Part shown: positions 1 through 7,963 of the stretch, one piece after another
How positions within the stretch are numbered: the first letter of the stretch is position 1
How the letters are laid out: every line of letters starts with the position of its first letter
Source of the DNA: Nostoc sp. S13
GTDB lineage: Bacteria; Cyanobacteriota; Cyanobacteriia; Cyanobacteriales; Nostocaceae
Direction: 5' to 3'
Length of the DNA: 64,000 bases
Assembly: GCF_029379315.1 (NCBI RefSeq)
Contig: NZ_JAQYWQ010000003.1
Span: forward strand, 1 to 64,000
Position numbers and translations under genes: made by a program
Notes under the pieces: model-generated
The model's database searches: none
Seen by the model: only the letters and a program-made list of their open reading frames with translations
Told to the model about the DNA's origin: nothing

Positions 1-45
1 AAACCTCTCCGTATTCTCTCTTAGTCTTGTTCAGAAATCAAATAG

Positions 46-1617
46 GAGTCCTATAGTAAGGAATTAGGTTACTCAGTCAGCAAGGCAGGAGACATCAACA
101 ATGATGGTATTGACGACTTGATTATTGGGGCATTTACTAATAAAGATACTAATAATAAAAACTATGTGGTGTTTGGAGGGACGAATCTGGGCAGTGGAGG
201 TACCTTAGACCTCTCTTCTTTGGATGGCACTAATGGCTTTTTGATTAACGATATTAGACCATATGACTACTCAGGCTACTCAGTCAGCAATGCGGGGGAC
301 ATCAACAATGATGGCGTTGACGACCTGATTATTGGAGCACCATATGCCTCCGCCAACGATGATGCTGGGCGAAGCTATGTGGTATTTGGCGGGAGGAATC
401 TGGGCAGTGGCGGCATCCTAGACCTCTCTTCCTTGAATGGCACTAATGGCTTTTTGATTAACGGCACTACTAATGACCTCTCAGGCTCCTCAGTCAGCAA
501 TGCGGGGGACATCAACAACGATGGCATTGACGACGTGATTATTGGAGCACCATATGCCTCCCCCAACGGCAACGATGATGCTGGGCGAAGCTATGTGGTG
601 TTTGGGGGGACGAATATAAACACTAAGGACACCCCTAACCCGGCGCTAACTCCTGGTAATTCTACCCTGACGGGCAACAGCCGTCAAGATACATTTGTGT
701 TTCGCCCTGGCGATGGCAATGACACTATCACCGATTTTGGTGGCATTGGTAAAGGCTCAAACCCTTTGGCAGCACTGATTGACAGTGTTGACACCTTGCA
801 ATTTACAGGTTCGGGTTTGACTGCCCAAAATCTGCAATTAACTCAAAATGCTAACAACTTAGAAATTACCTTTGAAAATGTGGCTAATACCAAAGTCACT
901 CTACAAAACTTCAAATTAGAAAACCTCGATAATGTGCCTGCTTCTGGAGCAAGACCTGCGATTGGCAATATCCTGTTTGATGGGCAAACCAACATCACCG
1001 ACAGCTTTGATGTCTTCGATGCCAACTCCACTCAAACTAGCCTGTTCAACAAGAACACAGTCACATTCCTCAATGACCTGAATAATAGCATCACAGGTTT
1101 TGAAAACTCCAACGATGTGATTAATGCTCAAGGGAGTAACGATTTTATCTATGGCTTGAGTGGCAATGACCTATTGCGAGGCGGTACTGGTAATGATACT
1201 CTCGTCGGCGGTGCTGGCAATGATACTCTCGTTGGCGATGCTGGCAATGATGTTCTCACCGGTAGTGCTGGTGCCGACTCTTTCGTTTACAATACCGATG
1301 CAGCTTTTGCCCTGACTGCTGTTGGTGTAGATGCCATTAGTGACTTTAAAGATTCCCAAGGCGATAAGATTATCTTGGATAAGACTACCTTTAATGCTAT
1401 TACTTCAACTGCGGGAACAGGTTTTAGTAAGAAGAGTGATTTTCAAATCACAAGTTCAGGGGCGGCTAGTACGGGGAAAATTATCTACGACGCTGTGAGT
1501 GGGCAGTTGTTCTACAACCAAAATGGTAGTGCGGCTGGTTTTGGCAGTGGTGGTCTATTTGCAACTCTGACTGGTGCGCCAACTCTCAGCGCATCAGATT
1601 TTGTGGTGCAAGCGTAG
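46..1617 (+). CDS. FG-GAP repeat and RTX-type calcium-binding protein, 5' end missing
   Basis: The N-terminal third holds three FG-GAP (integrin-alpha beta-propeller) repeats of about 70 residues, each with the calcium loop GDINNDGxDD followed by IIGAPYAS and a YVVFGG strand; they begin at 91, 298 and 508. From about 1160 come RTX nonapeptides of the GGxGNDTL type, then a C-terminal domain ending DFVVQA that is common in cyanobacterial type I secreted RTX proteins. It is probably a secreted or surface calcium-binding protein. The reading frame is open only from 46, after a TAG at 43-45. FG-GAP similarity begins at about 61, in mid-repeat, and there is no credible start or ribosome binding site; TTG at 118 lies inside the repeat. 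The gene therefore looks 5'-truncated. The first 45 bases are unlike the repeats and may be the edge of a mobile element (inference). Confidence 0.8.
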   Translation, partial: ESYSKELGYSVSKAGDINNDGIDDLIIGAFTNKDTNNKNYVVFGGTNLGSGGTLDLSSLDGTNGFLINDIRPYDYSGYSVSNAGDINNDGVDDLIIGAPYASANDDAGRSYVVFGGRNLGSGGILDLSSLNGTNGFLINGTTNDLSGSSVSNAGDINNDGIDDVIIGAPYASPNGNDDAGRSYVVFGGTNINTKDTPNPALTPGNSTLTGNSRQDTFVFRPGDGNDTITDFGGIGKGSNPLAALIDSVDTLQFTGSGLTAQNLQLTQNANNLEITFENVANTKVTLQNFKLENLDNVPASGARPAIGNILFDGQTNITDSFDVFDANSTQTSLFNKNTVTFLNDLNNSITGFENSNDVINAQGSNDFIYGLSGNDLLRGGTGNDTLVGGAGNDTLVGDAGNDVLTGSAGADSFVYNTDAAFALTAVGVDAISDFKDSQGDKIILDKTTFNAITSTAGTGFSKKSDFQITSSGAASTGKIIYDAVSGQLFYNQNGSAAGFGSGGLFATLTGAPTLSASDFVVQA

Positions 1618-1652
1618 AATCATACATCTGTATATCTGTGTCAACTTCGGTA

Positions 1653-1674
1653 GGGTAGCACAGCTGTGCTACCC
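1653..1674. repeat. perfect 22-bp palindrome after the RTX gene
   Basis: GGGTAGCACAG is followed directly by its reverse complement, 36 bases past the RTX stop. There is no T-tract, so it is either a dispersed palindromic repeat or a weak RNA-end structure. Confidence 0.6.
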
Positions 1675-1710
1675 ATGTGTTCGATTTATACGAAAATAGC
1701 TATTATATAG

Positions 1711-1752
1711 GCGATGTCTACGATGGTCACTGAGCTTTGTCGTAGACATCGC
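1711..1752. repeat. dispersed inverted repeat, 13-bp stem
   Basis: GCGATGTCTACGA at 1711-1723 pairs with TCGTAGACATCGC at 1740-1752 across a 16-base loop. Bases 1711-1744 occur again, inverted and identical over 34 bases, at 61034-61067, so this is a dispersed repeat family rather than a gene-specific terminator. Confidence 0.75.
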
Positions 1753-1852
1753 ATCAACAAATAGTCAATTTATCTTGCAGTTCTCCAAAATTAAAAATCT
1801 TATTAATGATAATTCATTCTCTTAAAATCCAACGCCTAAAATCAACGTATTT

Positions 1853-2296
1853 CTATTCTCTAGCAATGACAATATCGTTAGACTTTATGACTGCATAAGC
1901 TTCTTTTCCCTCAGATAGTTCCAACTCTTCTGCGGAAGCTCTGGTGATAATCGAGATTAACTCTACTTTGTGAATAATCTCCAGAGTTACCTCACTATTA
2001 ACAGCTCCATAAACAACTCGTTTAACCACACCTTTAAGAATATTGCGAGAGCTAACTTTTAGTGATTTCTTTTGAATAGTACTTTCTATATCAGGCTTTT
2101 GAATGTAGGCATCTTCCTGTTTTTCCTGCTGAGTTGGTGATGATATTGATGCCCAAGTGTGCTGATTAAGACTACGCACGAGTTCCCGGAGAATTTCAGT
2201 CTTGGTACGTTGAGACTGTTCGCAGAATTCCTCCAGAATCTTTCGCTCGTCCTCTGAGGTTTGAAATGTGACCCATCCTTGTTCTTTTCTTGGCAT
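1853..2296 (-). CDS. ribbon-helix-helix plus TOBE (Mop-like) regulator
   Basis: 147 residues. The N-terminus (about 1-45, WVTFQTSEDERKILEEFC then a basic helix ending EILRELVRSL) reads as a CopG/Arc-type ribbon-helix-helix DNA-binding segment. After a polar linker, residues 80-147 (SSRNILKGVVKRV, VTLEI, LISIITRASAEELEL, EAYAVIKSNDIVIARE) form a single TOBE/Mop domain, the fold that binds molybdate or tungstate in Mop and ModE. The pairing suggests an oxyanion-responsive transcription factor; ligand and targets are inference. It is transcribed away from the CBS-HEPN-like gene across a shared upstream region. No molybdate uptake gene is in the window. The start ATG has only a weak ribosome binding site. 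Confidence 0.75.
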   Translation of the reverse strand: MPRKEQGWVTFQTSEDERKILEEFCEQSQRTKTEILRELVRSLNQHTWASISSPTQQEKQEDAYIQKPDIESTIQKKSLKVSSRNILKGVVKRVVYGAVNSEVTLEIIHKVELISIITRASAEELELSEGKEAYAVIKSNDIVIARE

Positions 2297-2644
2297 AATA
2301 ATATGATCAATTTTGGTTATCTTGGTAAAATTCTAGCAAGTATCAATTCGATATGTCGTTTTAGTAATAAGATTTTTTTCTCAGCATTTTTGGCATTTTT
2401 ATCGCAAATTAATCAACTAATCTCATCTACTTAACTACATATATATTTTTTTCTAGATGCGAAATATTTTGTTACTTGAAATTGTCTAAATTATCACTAA
2501 AATATTACCAACTAAGATGGTATAACATTGGGCTATGGTATTTGTTGGGATAGCGATGCCTACGCAGGGTAAATCTGGCAGAAAATTCCGCTAGCGATCG
2601 CATGAGTGCCATAGGATTATTTAACGTGACTTCACAGCAGGGCG
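2297..2644. other. AT-rich divergent intergenic region
   Basis: This 348-base stretch between the TOBE regulator and the CBS-HEPN-like gene should hold both promoters. It is AT-rich and ends with a short GC-rich block near 2545-2610 resembling dispersed repeats elsewhere in the window. I could not assign promoter boxes with confidence and see no small gene. Confidence 0.5.
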
Positions 2645-3442
2645 ATGAAACACCTAAAATCGCGTTCTCAAAACCTACGAAGTTTATTTGAGAACAATAT
2701 CACCATTGAATACGTGGCAGAACCCCTCAAAGCTATGCCAGCTGATGCGGAGGTGACAAAAGTGCTGCATTGGATGCAGGCACAAAATTTTGATGTTATC
2801 GGCATTGAGACGGGAGATATTATTAGCGGTTATCTAGAACGCTCTAGTTTGATTCAAGGTAAAGAAGGTAAGTGTAGCGACTATCAACAGTTGTTTCATC
2901 CAAAAGAACTAATTGCTATTTCCACCCCGCTTATAAAGTTGCTACCCATTTTGCAAGAAACTCCGCGATTGTTTGTCTTAGATTGCAATCAGATAAGTGG
3001 TATTGTTACCTGTGGCGACTTGCAGAAAGCACCTGTGCGAATGCTACTGTTTGGCTTGGTAACGCTCCTAGAAATGAATTTGCTGCGGCTGGTGCGGATT
3101 TACTATCCCCAAGATTCTTGGCAAAAAGTCCTCAGAACTGAGCGCTTAGAAGTTACTCAACGGCTATGGCGAGAAAGCCAGGAAAGAAACGAAGCTACCG
3201 ATTTGTTAGATTATCTGCAATTCTGTGATAAGCGAGAGTTGATTTTAAATCAACCAGAACTTCTTCAGCAATTGGGACTAAAGTCTAAGCGGTTTGGTGA
3301 ACGCTTCCTCAAGTCTGCTGAACAGTTGCGAAACCGATTAGCTCACGCCCAAAATTTAGTTACTGGCTCCTCTTGGACAGAGTTGATTTCTTTAGCAGAG
3401 GCGATGGAAACACTCTTAATTCGCTGTGAGGAAGTTGAGTGA
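2645..3442 (+). CDS. CBS-domain protein with a C-terminal HEPN-like domain
   Basis: 265 residues. Residues 20-130 resemble a degenerate CBS pair, a nucleotide-sensing fold (VAEPLKAMPADAEVTKVLHWM, then LFVLDCNQISGIVTCGDLQ). Residues 135-262 are all-helical, with EMNLLRLVR at about 143-151 and RNRLAH at 229-234. That hexamer fits the R-x4-H catalytic motif of HEPN ribonucleases, including the frequent Asn after Arg. A nucleotide-gated RNase or RNA-binding role is an inference; many HEPN proteins are not toxins, and no MNT nucleotidyltransferase partner is adjacent. The nearest neighbour is the divergent TOBE regulator. A heptamer repeat array starts within about 20 bases of the stop codon. Confidence 0.7.
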   Translation: MKHLKSRSQNLRSLFENNITIEYVAEPLKAMPADAEVTKVLHWMQAQNFDVIGIETGDIISGYLERSSLIQGKEGKCSDYQQLFHPKELIAISTPLIKLLPILQETPRLFVLDCNQISGIVTCGDLQKAPVRMLLFGLVTLLEMNLLRLVRIYYPQDSWQKVLRTERLEVTQRLWRESQERNEATDLLDYLQFCDKRELILNQPELLQQLGLKSKRFGERFLKSAEQLRNRLAHAQNLVTGSSWTELISLAEAMETLLIRCEEVE

Positions 3443-3460
3443 AATGGTCAAACAATTTTG

Positions 3461-3493
3461 GATTTTAGATTTTAGATTTTAGATTTTAGATTG
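3461..3493. repeat. GATTTTA heptamer tandem repeat
   Basis: About 4.5 copies of the 7-base unit GATTTTA lie just after the stop codon of the preceding gene. Short tandemly repeated heptamers of this kind are characteristic of heterocystous cyanobacteria. Confidence 0.85.
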
Positions 3494-3541
3494 AAAAGAG
3501 CAATCAAGTCACTTGCTCTGTCATTTAATTTTATATTTTGC

Positions 3542-3743
3542 GGAAAGTTGCTCTTGCGGCTCTGCCGCGCCACTTCCTACAACTCTTGGAACCCCCCTTC
3601 GGGTGACGCTCGCGGACTCGCTAACGCTACGCTAACAGCAGTTCCTCATGGGGGAAACCCCCTCTGAGCGACTGCCGACGCTCCTACGTCGCTACCGCTA
3701 CGCTAACACCGCAACGGAGTGACTTGACTTGAGCAAACTTTCC
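3542..3743. repeat. composite palindromic element
   Basis: The ends are imperfect inverted repeats: GGAAAGTTGCTC at 3543 and GAGCAAACTTTCC at 3731-3743. Inside are several GC-rich palindromes. The block at 3679-3712 recurs in reverse complement, with about one mismatch, in the repeat cluster near 23038. With flanking sequence this fills the 368-base gap before the cupin gene; no coding potential is seen. Confidence 0.65.
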
Positions 3744-3810
3744 AAGACGGATGCAAGAATCTTCAATTCCATTTTCCAAAATTTAAAATCTAAAATTCGG
3801 TAAGTCCTAC

Positions 3811-4269
3811 TTACTTAAAGCGACAGGATTGGTCAATAGTCGGCGTCTCTTCAAGTTGCACCATTATCAACACCGCTGGCGCATCGCCTACTGTTCCAGA
3901 TAAGTGACCCTTATGACCTTGTGCGTCTGCTTTTGTACCTTGATCTTCTCCAAATGAAATTTCGCCTTCCCCCATCTCGACTCGCTGGCCGTCCATAGTC
4001 TCCACAAACCAGCGTCCTGACAAAGGTATAATCCACTGGGGCTTGGGGTTCTCATGCCAGTTACCAACCCAACCCACGGGTAGCACAGTAAAGGTGATTG
4101 TAGCACCAGACTGCTTCAATTTAGAAAGCCACTGCGGTGAGGTATCCGGGGCTATGCCTTTTTCGATGAAGTCCTCAATTTGACAACGGGACTGGTGACT
4201 TATACCGTCGTGGTCAGTCCAGACGTGCCAGTAGTCAATTGTTGGCTTGTGTGATGAATTCTTCTGCAT
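3811..4269 (-). CDS. cupin-domain protein
   Basis: 152 residues. The N-terminus (YWHVWTDHDGISHQ) is followed by a small beta-barrel with WHENPKPQWIIPLSGRWF, a Gly-rich turn (MGEGEISFGED) and GHKGHLSG, which together supply the His/Glu metal ligands expected of a single-domain cupin. The substrate is unknown. It stands alone between two repeat-rich gaps on the same strand as the downstream carbohydrate operon, but far from it (over 290 bases), so it is probably transcribed separately. The start ATG at 4269 is the only good one. Confidence 0.7.
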   Translation of the reverse strand: MQKNSSHKPTIDYWHVWTDHDGISHQSRCQIEDFIEKGIAPDTSPQWLSKLKQSGATITFTVLPVGWVGNWHENPKPQWIIPLSGRWFVETMDGQRVEMGEGEISFGEDQGTKADAQGHKGHLSGTVGDAPAVLIMVQLEETPTIDQSCRFK

Positions 4270-4382
4270 AAAAATGGCTCTTTTTGATTGTGGGATTAAC
4301 TTACTTTGGTTTCGTTTATTCGCTCACAGAGCTAGTAAAGCGATCGCTATTCTTGGATAATAATGTCTGCTGGGACTGGTCT

Positions 4383-4545
4383 AATACCAATTCTGTATGA
4401 AAATGCGCTAAACCATATTTAAGTACAAGAAAGAAAAACGAACCGCATTCGCGTTAGCGTCTCCCCTTGGGAGAAGGACGCAAAGGTCACAAAGAAAGAA
4501 AGAAAGAAGTTAAAAGGGTTTGGCGCAGCCTCACAAAGAAATGGT
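4383..4545. repeat. dispersed repeat, inverted copy of 21665-21829
   Basis: The segment reads ATTCTGTATGAAAATGCGCT at its left, then AAACCATATTTAAGTACAAG, and AAAGAAAGAAAGAAGTTAAA with TTTGGCGCAGCCTCACAAA at its right. The same landmarks occur in reverse complement at 21665-21829, with a different central part. In this copy it is purely intergenic. Confidence 0.75.
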
Positions 4546-4561
4546 CTAACTTGATTAGGAA

Positions 4562-6958
4562 TTATGAAACCGCAACCGTGTAATTGCGTTGTTCCCATTT
4601 ACTGCTTTCAATCCAGAAAAAGGTAAAGCTAATTGGCTGTTGCTGTTTGTCTGAAACAGAAATATCCACAAAATTCACTCCTAACTTGGTAGAAGTAGAA
4701 GGCGTATCTTGTACGGTTTGCCAATTATCCTGTGACCAGTGCAACTGAAAAGATGCTAAAGCATGAATTCGCAAGATATGACCTTTTTTAACTTTGTCTA
4801 TTTGACGGTTAAACTTCCAAATTTCTAATGATTTACACTTTTGTCTTTCGCCCAGATAGCGATTCGCCACCTCTGGAATCAAATCAAATACCTGACCATC
4901 ATGATTTGACCGTAGTAGCTTAATATATTCCGAGTGTGCCCACATTAGGGGCATTGCAGAACCTGTTGGTTTTCCTAAATACATGTGGTTTTCAGCTGTA
5001 TCTGCTTCATCCCAAACCTGTTCTGGGAGCAAACAAGTGTCTGAAGCAAATCCTTCCATTGCCTTAATATATGTTTTGACATCACCACCCGCAGCTAATT
5101 CATAATGTCCTCGTTCTCCTGCTAAGAGAGGCCAAGCACGTCCCTGACCCCAACTAACATAAGGACTGCCATCTTCTTGTTGTCCGTAGCCGTCGTGGTT
5201 GTAACGATGCCAACAAGGCCCAGCAGATGTATCTACTTTCAAGACTGCATCAATTACTTTCACAGAATCAACAATAATCGGGTCATCAGCTTTGCGAATT
5301 CCATAACGCACTAATTGCAGAAACCCGCCATCAACAATTTCTTTCGCCGGAAATTCTGCGATTTTACCAGGCGGTTGACTGCTAATAAAAAGAGTTCCTT
5401 GGTTGGGATTTTCGTTGGGTTGAGGATTATTAATATCTGTAGGAGTAATCCGAATATAATGCCGTTTGATGCCAGCAACTAAAGTCCCTTCAGTAGTTAC
5501 TGTCCAATCTTCGATGTGAGATTCTAAAAAATCAGCGTATTCTTCGATAAACTTTGCTGTTGCTTCATCCCCATGTTCACGAACAAATTGAGCAGCACAG
5601 ATTAAGGCGGCAATATTAGATGCTAGTGTTGATGGTGAATAACCGCTATTTTCTTCCCAGCGTTCTTGTTGGGTAGCCGGGCCGTGACGAATTAAATAAC
5701 CCGCCGCCCGCAAAATCATTGGATAAACATCAAAGTTTAAGCAAGTTTTCTGTTGATGCAATAGCCATGCTAACAGAATGGGAAATGCTACCTCATCAAG
5801 CTGGATACCTGTCCAGTAAGGTTTACCATCAACCCAAAAATTTTGGGGAAAACCGCCATCTTCCTGCTGACTGGTGGCAAGATAAATGAGCGATCGCACT
5901 GCTGTAGCTGTTTGACCCGCAGCCACTAAACCTGATACACTGCTAACCATATCCCGCGTCCAGACAAGGTGATATCCTCCCTGATCTTGGTCGTTTTTGG
6001 CTTCACCCCAAGGGATAGCCAGGGATGCAATCAACGCACCAGGATAAGTTTTGTCTTCATGTGCTAACAACAAACTAATGCTGTTGTGATACAACTCCCC
6101 ATCATCATAAGCAACATTTTCTAATGGTTTGACGCCCTGGCGCGATCGCTTCCATTGTTCGTTGTATTGCTCTTTCTGCTTTTCAAATGGAATATTCAGC
6201 GACTGAAAGAGTGTGGAAATCGCATTGTGCAGATTTGTACCAAACGCCAGTCCTAAAGTAAACTCTTTAGTGCTATCTAGATTTAATTCTCCAGTCAGAG
6301 CAATGTTGCCATCCACAGCACTGTCAAACTCCCAATCCATCTGAAAATTATCGGCTAAATCTGTCCAGCCATCACTTTCACCGACGTAACCACAGGAAAG
6401 ACGGGTAAAGGGAACTGTTGCACCTAGCGCTAGCCATGTTCCTCCTTTCTCGGCTGTGAGAATCCGATGTCCAGCAACTTGTATAGCGTAACCATTATTA
6501 CCTCTACCTCCAACTTCCAGATGGGGCGCACATAAAGCATATAACTGGAGTTGGGAAATAAAATCGCTATCTCCTGTTAACTTTGTGTGTTGTAAAATAC
6601 AGGAGAAATGCGGGTCAGCAATCACTTCTTTGATTACAGCATAACGCCCTTGGGGATCGGAATTAGTGATGCGGTATCCTAAACCATGAGTCCACATCGG
6701 TTCCACTTTTGATTCGAGATGGCGTTTCTCTTCGTGAAAAAAGCTTTTTCCATCAGAAATTAGATACTGTAAATCCCGAACTTGGGGTTTATCTACTGTG
6801 GGATGGTAGATTTCAGTGATAACACTGTTCCAGATCGTAAACCAAATATTACTGGAGGTAGAGTAAGCTGTACCGACTCCATCTTTATTGGCATGAGTCC
6901 ATCGCGGCTCGATACCGGGTGCGCCAAAAGCCTGTCCTTGACCAAGAATTTTTACCAT
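4562..6958 (-). CDS. GH15 glucoamylase-type glucan 1,4-alpha-glucosidase
   Basis: 798 residues, the usual length for bacterial GH15 enzymes with an N-terminal beta-sandwich (about 1-270: AFGAPGIEPRWTHANKDGVG) and an (alpha/alpha)6 catalytic barrel (about 290-690). Visible landmarks are YHLVWTRDMV, the acid pair in RWEENSGYSPS (catalytic Glu), SWGQGRAWPLLAGERGHYEL and GSAMPLMWAHSEYIKLL. It should release beta-glucose from the non-reducing ends of glycogen or maltodextrins. There is no clear signal peptide, so it is probably cytosolic. It is the last gene of the minus-strand operon, 51 bases after the CDF transporter; the debranching-type enzyme upstream makes a complete alpha-glucan-to-glucose set. 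A transglucosylating or other alpha-glucoside role remains possible. Confidence 0.85.
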   Translation of the reverse strand: MVKILGQGQAFGAPGIEPRWTHANKDGVGTAYSTSSNIWFTIWNSVITEIYHPTVDKPQVRDLQYLISDGKSFFHEEKRHLESKVEPMWTHGLGYRITNSDPQGRYAVIKEVIADPHFSCILQHTKLTGDSDFISQLQLYALCAPHLEVGGRGNNGYAIQVAGHRILTAEKGGTWLALGATVPFTRLSCGYVGESDGWTDLADNFQMDWEFDSAVDGNIALTGELNLDSTKEFTLGLAFGTNLHNAISTLFQSLNIPFEKQKEQYNEQWKRSRQGVKPLENVAYDDGELYHNSISLLLAHEDKTYPGALIASLAIPWGEAKNDQDQGGYHLVWTRDMVSSVSGLVAAGQTATAVRSLIYLATSQQEDGGFPQNFWVDGKPYWTGIQLDEVAFPILLAWLLHQQKTCLNFDVYPMILRAAGYLIRHGPATQQERWEENSGYSPSTLASNIAALICAAQFVREHGDEATAKFIEEYADFLESHIEDWTVTTEGTLVAGIKRHYIRITPTDINNPQPNENPNQGTLFISSQPPGKIAEFPAKEIVDGGFLQLVRYGIRKADDPIIVDSVKVIDAVLKVDTSAGPCWHRYNHDGYGQQEDGSPYVSWGQGRAWPLLAGERGHYELAAGGDVKTYIKAMEGFASDTCLLPEQVWDEADTAENHMYLGKPTGSAMPLMWAHSEYIKLLRSNHDGQVFDLIPEVANRYLGERQKCKSLEIWKFNRQIDKVKKGHILRIHALASFQLHWSQDNWQTVQDTPSTSTKLGVNFVDISVSDKQQQPISFTFFWIESSKWEQRNYTVAVS

Positions 6959-7009
6959 AATTTATTGTACCCATCAATAACTACTATTTAAAAATGCTGT
7001 GTTTGATAT

Positions 7010-7948
7010 TTATTCAAAAGGTTCAGAATATCTGCGAGCCGCACTTAAGTATTTGGCTTCAATAAAAATTTGTTTGATTTCAGGATGCTTTTGGCGAATT
7101 TTTGTTTCTAAACTTTCTACAGTTAATGCTATTTCTTCACCTGTCAGATTTTGAGAAAATTGAATTTCTAAGTTGAGTAATACTTCCTGTGGAGCAAGCT
7201 GCATTGTTAGTATACGGATAACTTCTTTGACTCCTGGTTCTGTTTTTGACAAAGAGCGGATATTAGCTATAGTTTTAAGATCGGCACTTTCACCAAGTAA
7301 TAATCCTTTACTTTCTCTCGCTAGTACCATCGCTACTATAGCCAAGATAATCCCAATGATAATCGAGGCGATACCATCAAAATAAACATTATTAAATAAA
7401 TGTCCTAAGAAGATTCCGATGAAGGCAACGATTAAACCTAAAATTGCCGCAGTATCTTCACATAATATTGTCAATACTGTGGGGTCTTTACTATTTTTGA
7501 TTGCTTGCCAAAAATTTTGTCTACCCTTGGTTGGCAAAAACTCTCTTAAAGCTACAATCCAAGAAAAACCCTCCAATAATATTGCTATAGCTAACACAAT
7601 ATAATCCCATTTTGCGTCTTCTAAAGGACTGGGATTAATTAAATGAATGATTCCTTGGTAAATTGACATACCGCCGCCAATGGCAAAGACCAAGAGAGCA
7701 ACGATGAAAGTCCAGAAGTAAAGTTCTTGACCATAACCAAAGGGATGGCTAGCATCTGCTGGCTTTTGGCTTCTGCGAATTCCCAGCAAAAGTACTAGTT
7801 GATCGACAGTATCTACAACTGAATGAATCCCTTCAGATGTCATGGCAGAACTGCCAGTAAAAGAGGCGGCGATAAATTTAGTAATAGCGATCGCTAAATT
7901 AGCCCCCATCGCCGCATATATAGATTTATTAGATGAATCAGATGCCAT
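7010..7948 (-). CDS. cation diffusion facilitator (CDF) transporter
   Basis: 312 residues with about six membrane helices. The motif SEGIHSVVDTVDQ in the second helix carries the His-x3-Asp metal site of CDF proteins, EDTAAILGL in the fifth helix resembles the ZnT9-like branch, and the C-terminal 90 residues form the cytoplasmic ferredoxin-like domain (KEVIRILTMQLAPQEVLLNLEI). It should export Zn, Mn or Fe using the proton gradient; the metal cannot be told from sequence. It sits 15 bases after the debranching enzyme and 51 before glucoamylase, so it is probably co-transcribed with sugar enzymes, an unusual pairing. Confidence 0.85.
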   Translation of the reverse strand: MASDSSNKSIYAAMGANLAIAITKFIAASFTGSSAMTSEGIHSVVDTVDQLVLLLGIRRSQKPADASHPFGYGQELYFWTFIVALLVFAIGGGMSIYQGIIHLINPSPLEDAKWDYIVLAIAILLEGFSWIVALREFLPTKGRQNFWQAIKNSKDPTVLTILCEDTAAILGLIVAFIGIFLGHLFNNVYFDGIASIIIGIILAIVAMVLARESKGLLLGESADLKTIANIRSLSKTEPGVKEVIRILTMQLAPQEVLLNLEIQFSQNLTGEEIALTVESLETKIRQKHPEIKQIFIEAKYLSAARRYSEPFE

Positions 7949-7963
7949 GATCGGAAATAATAA

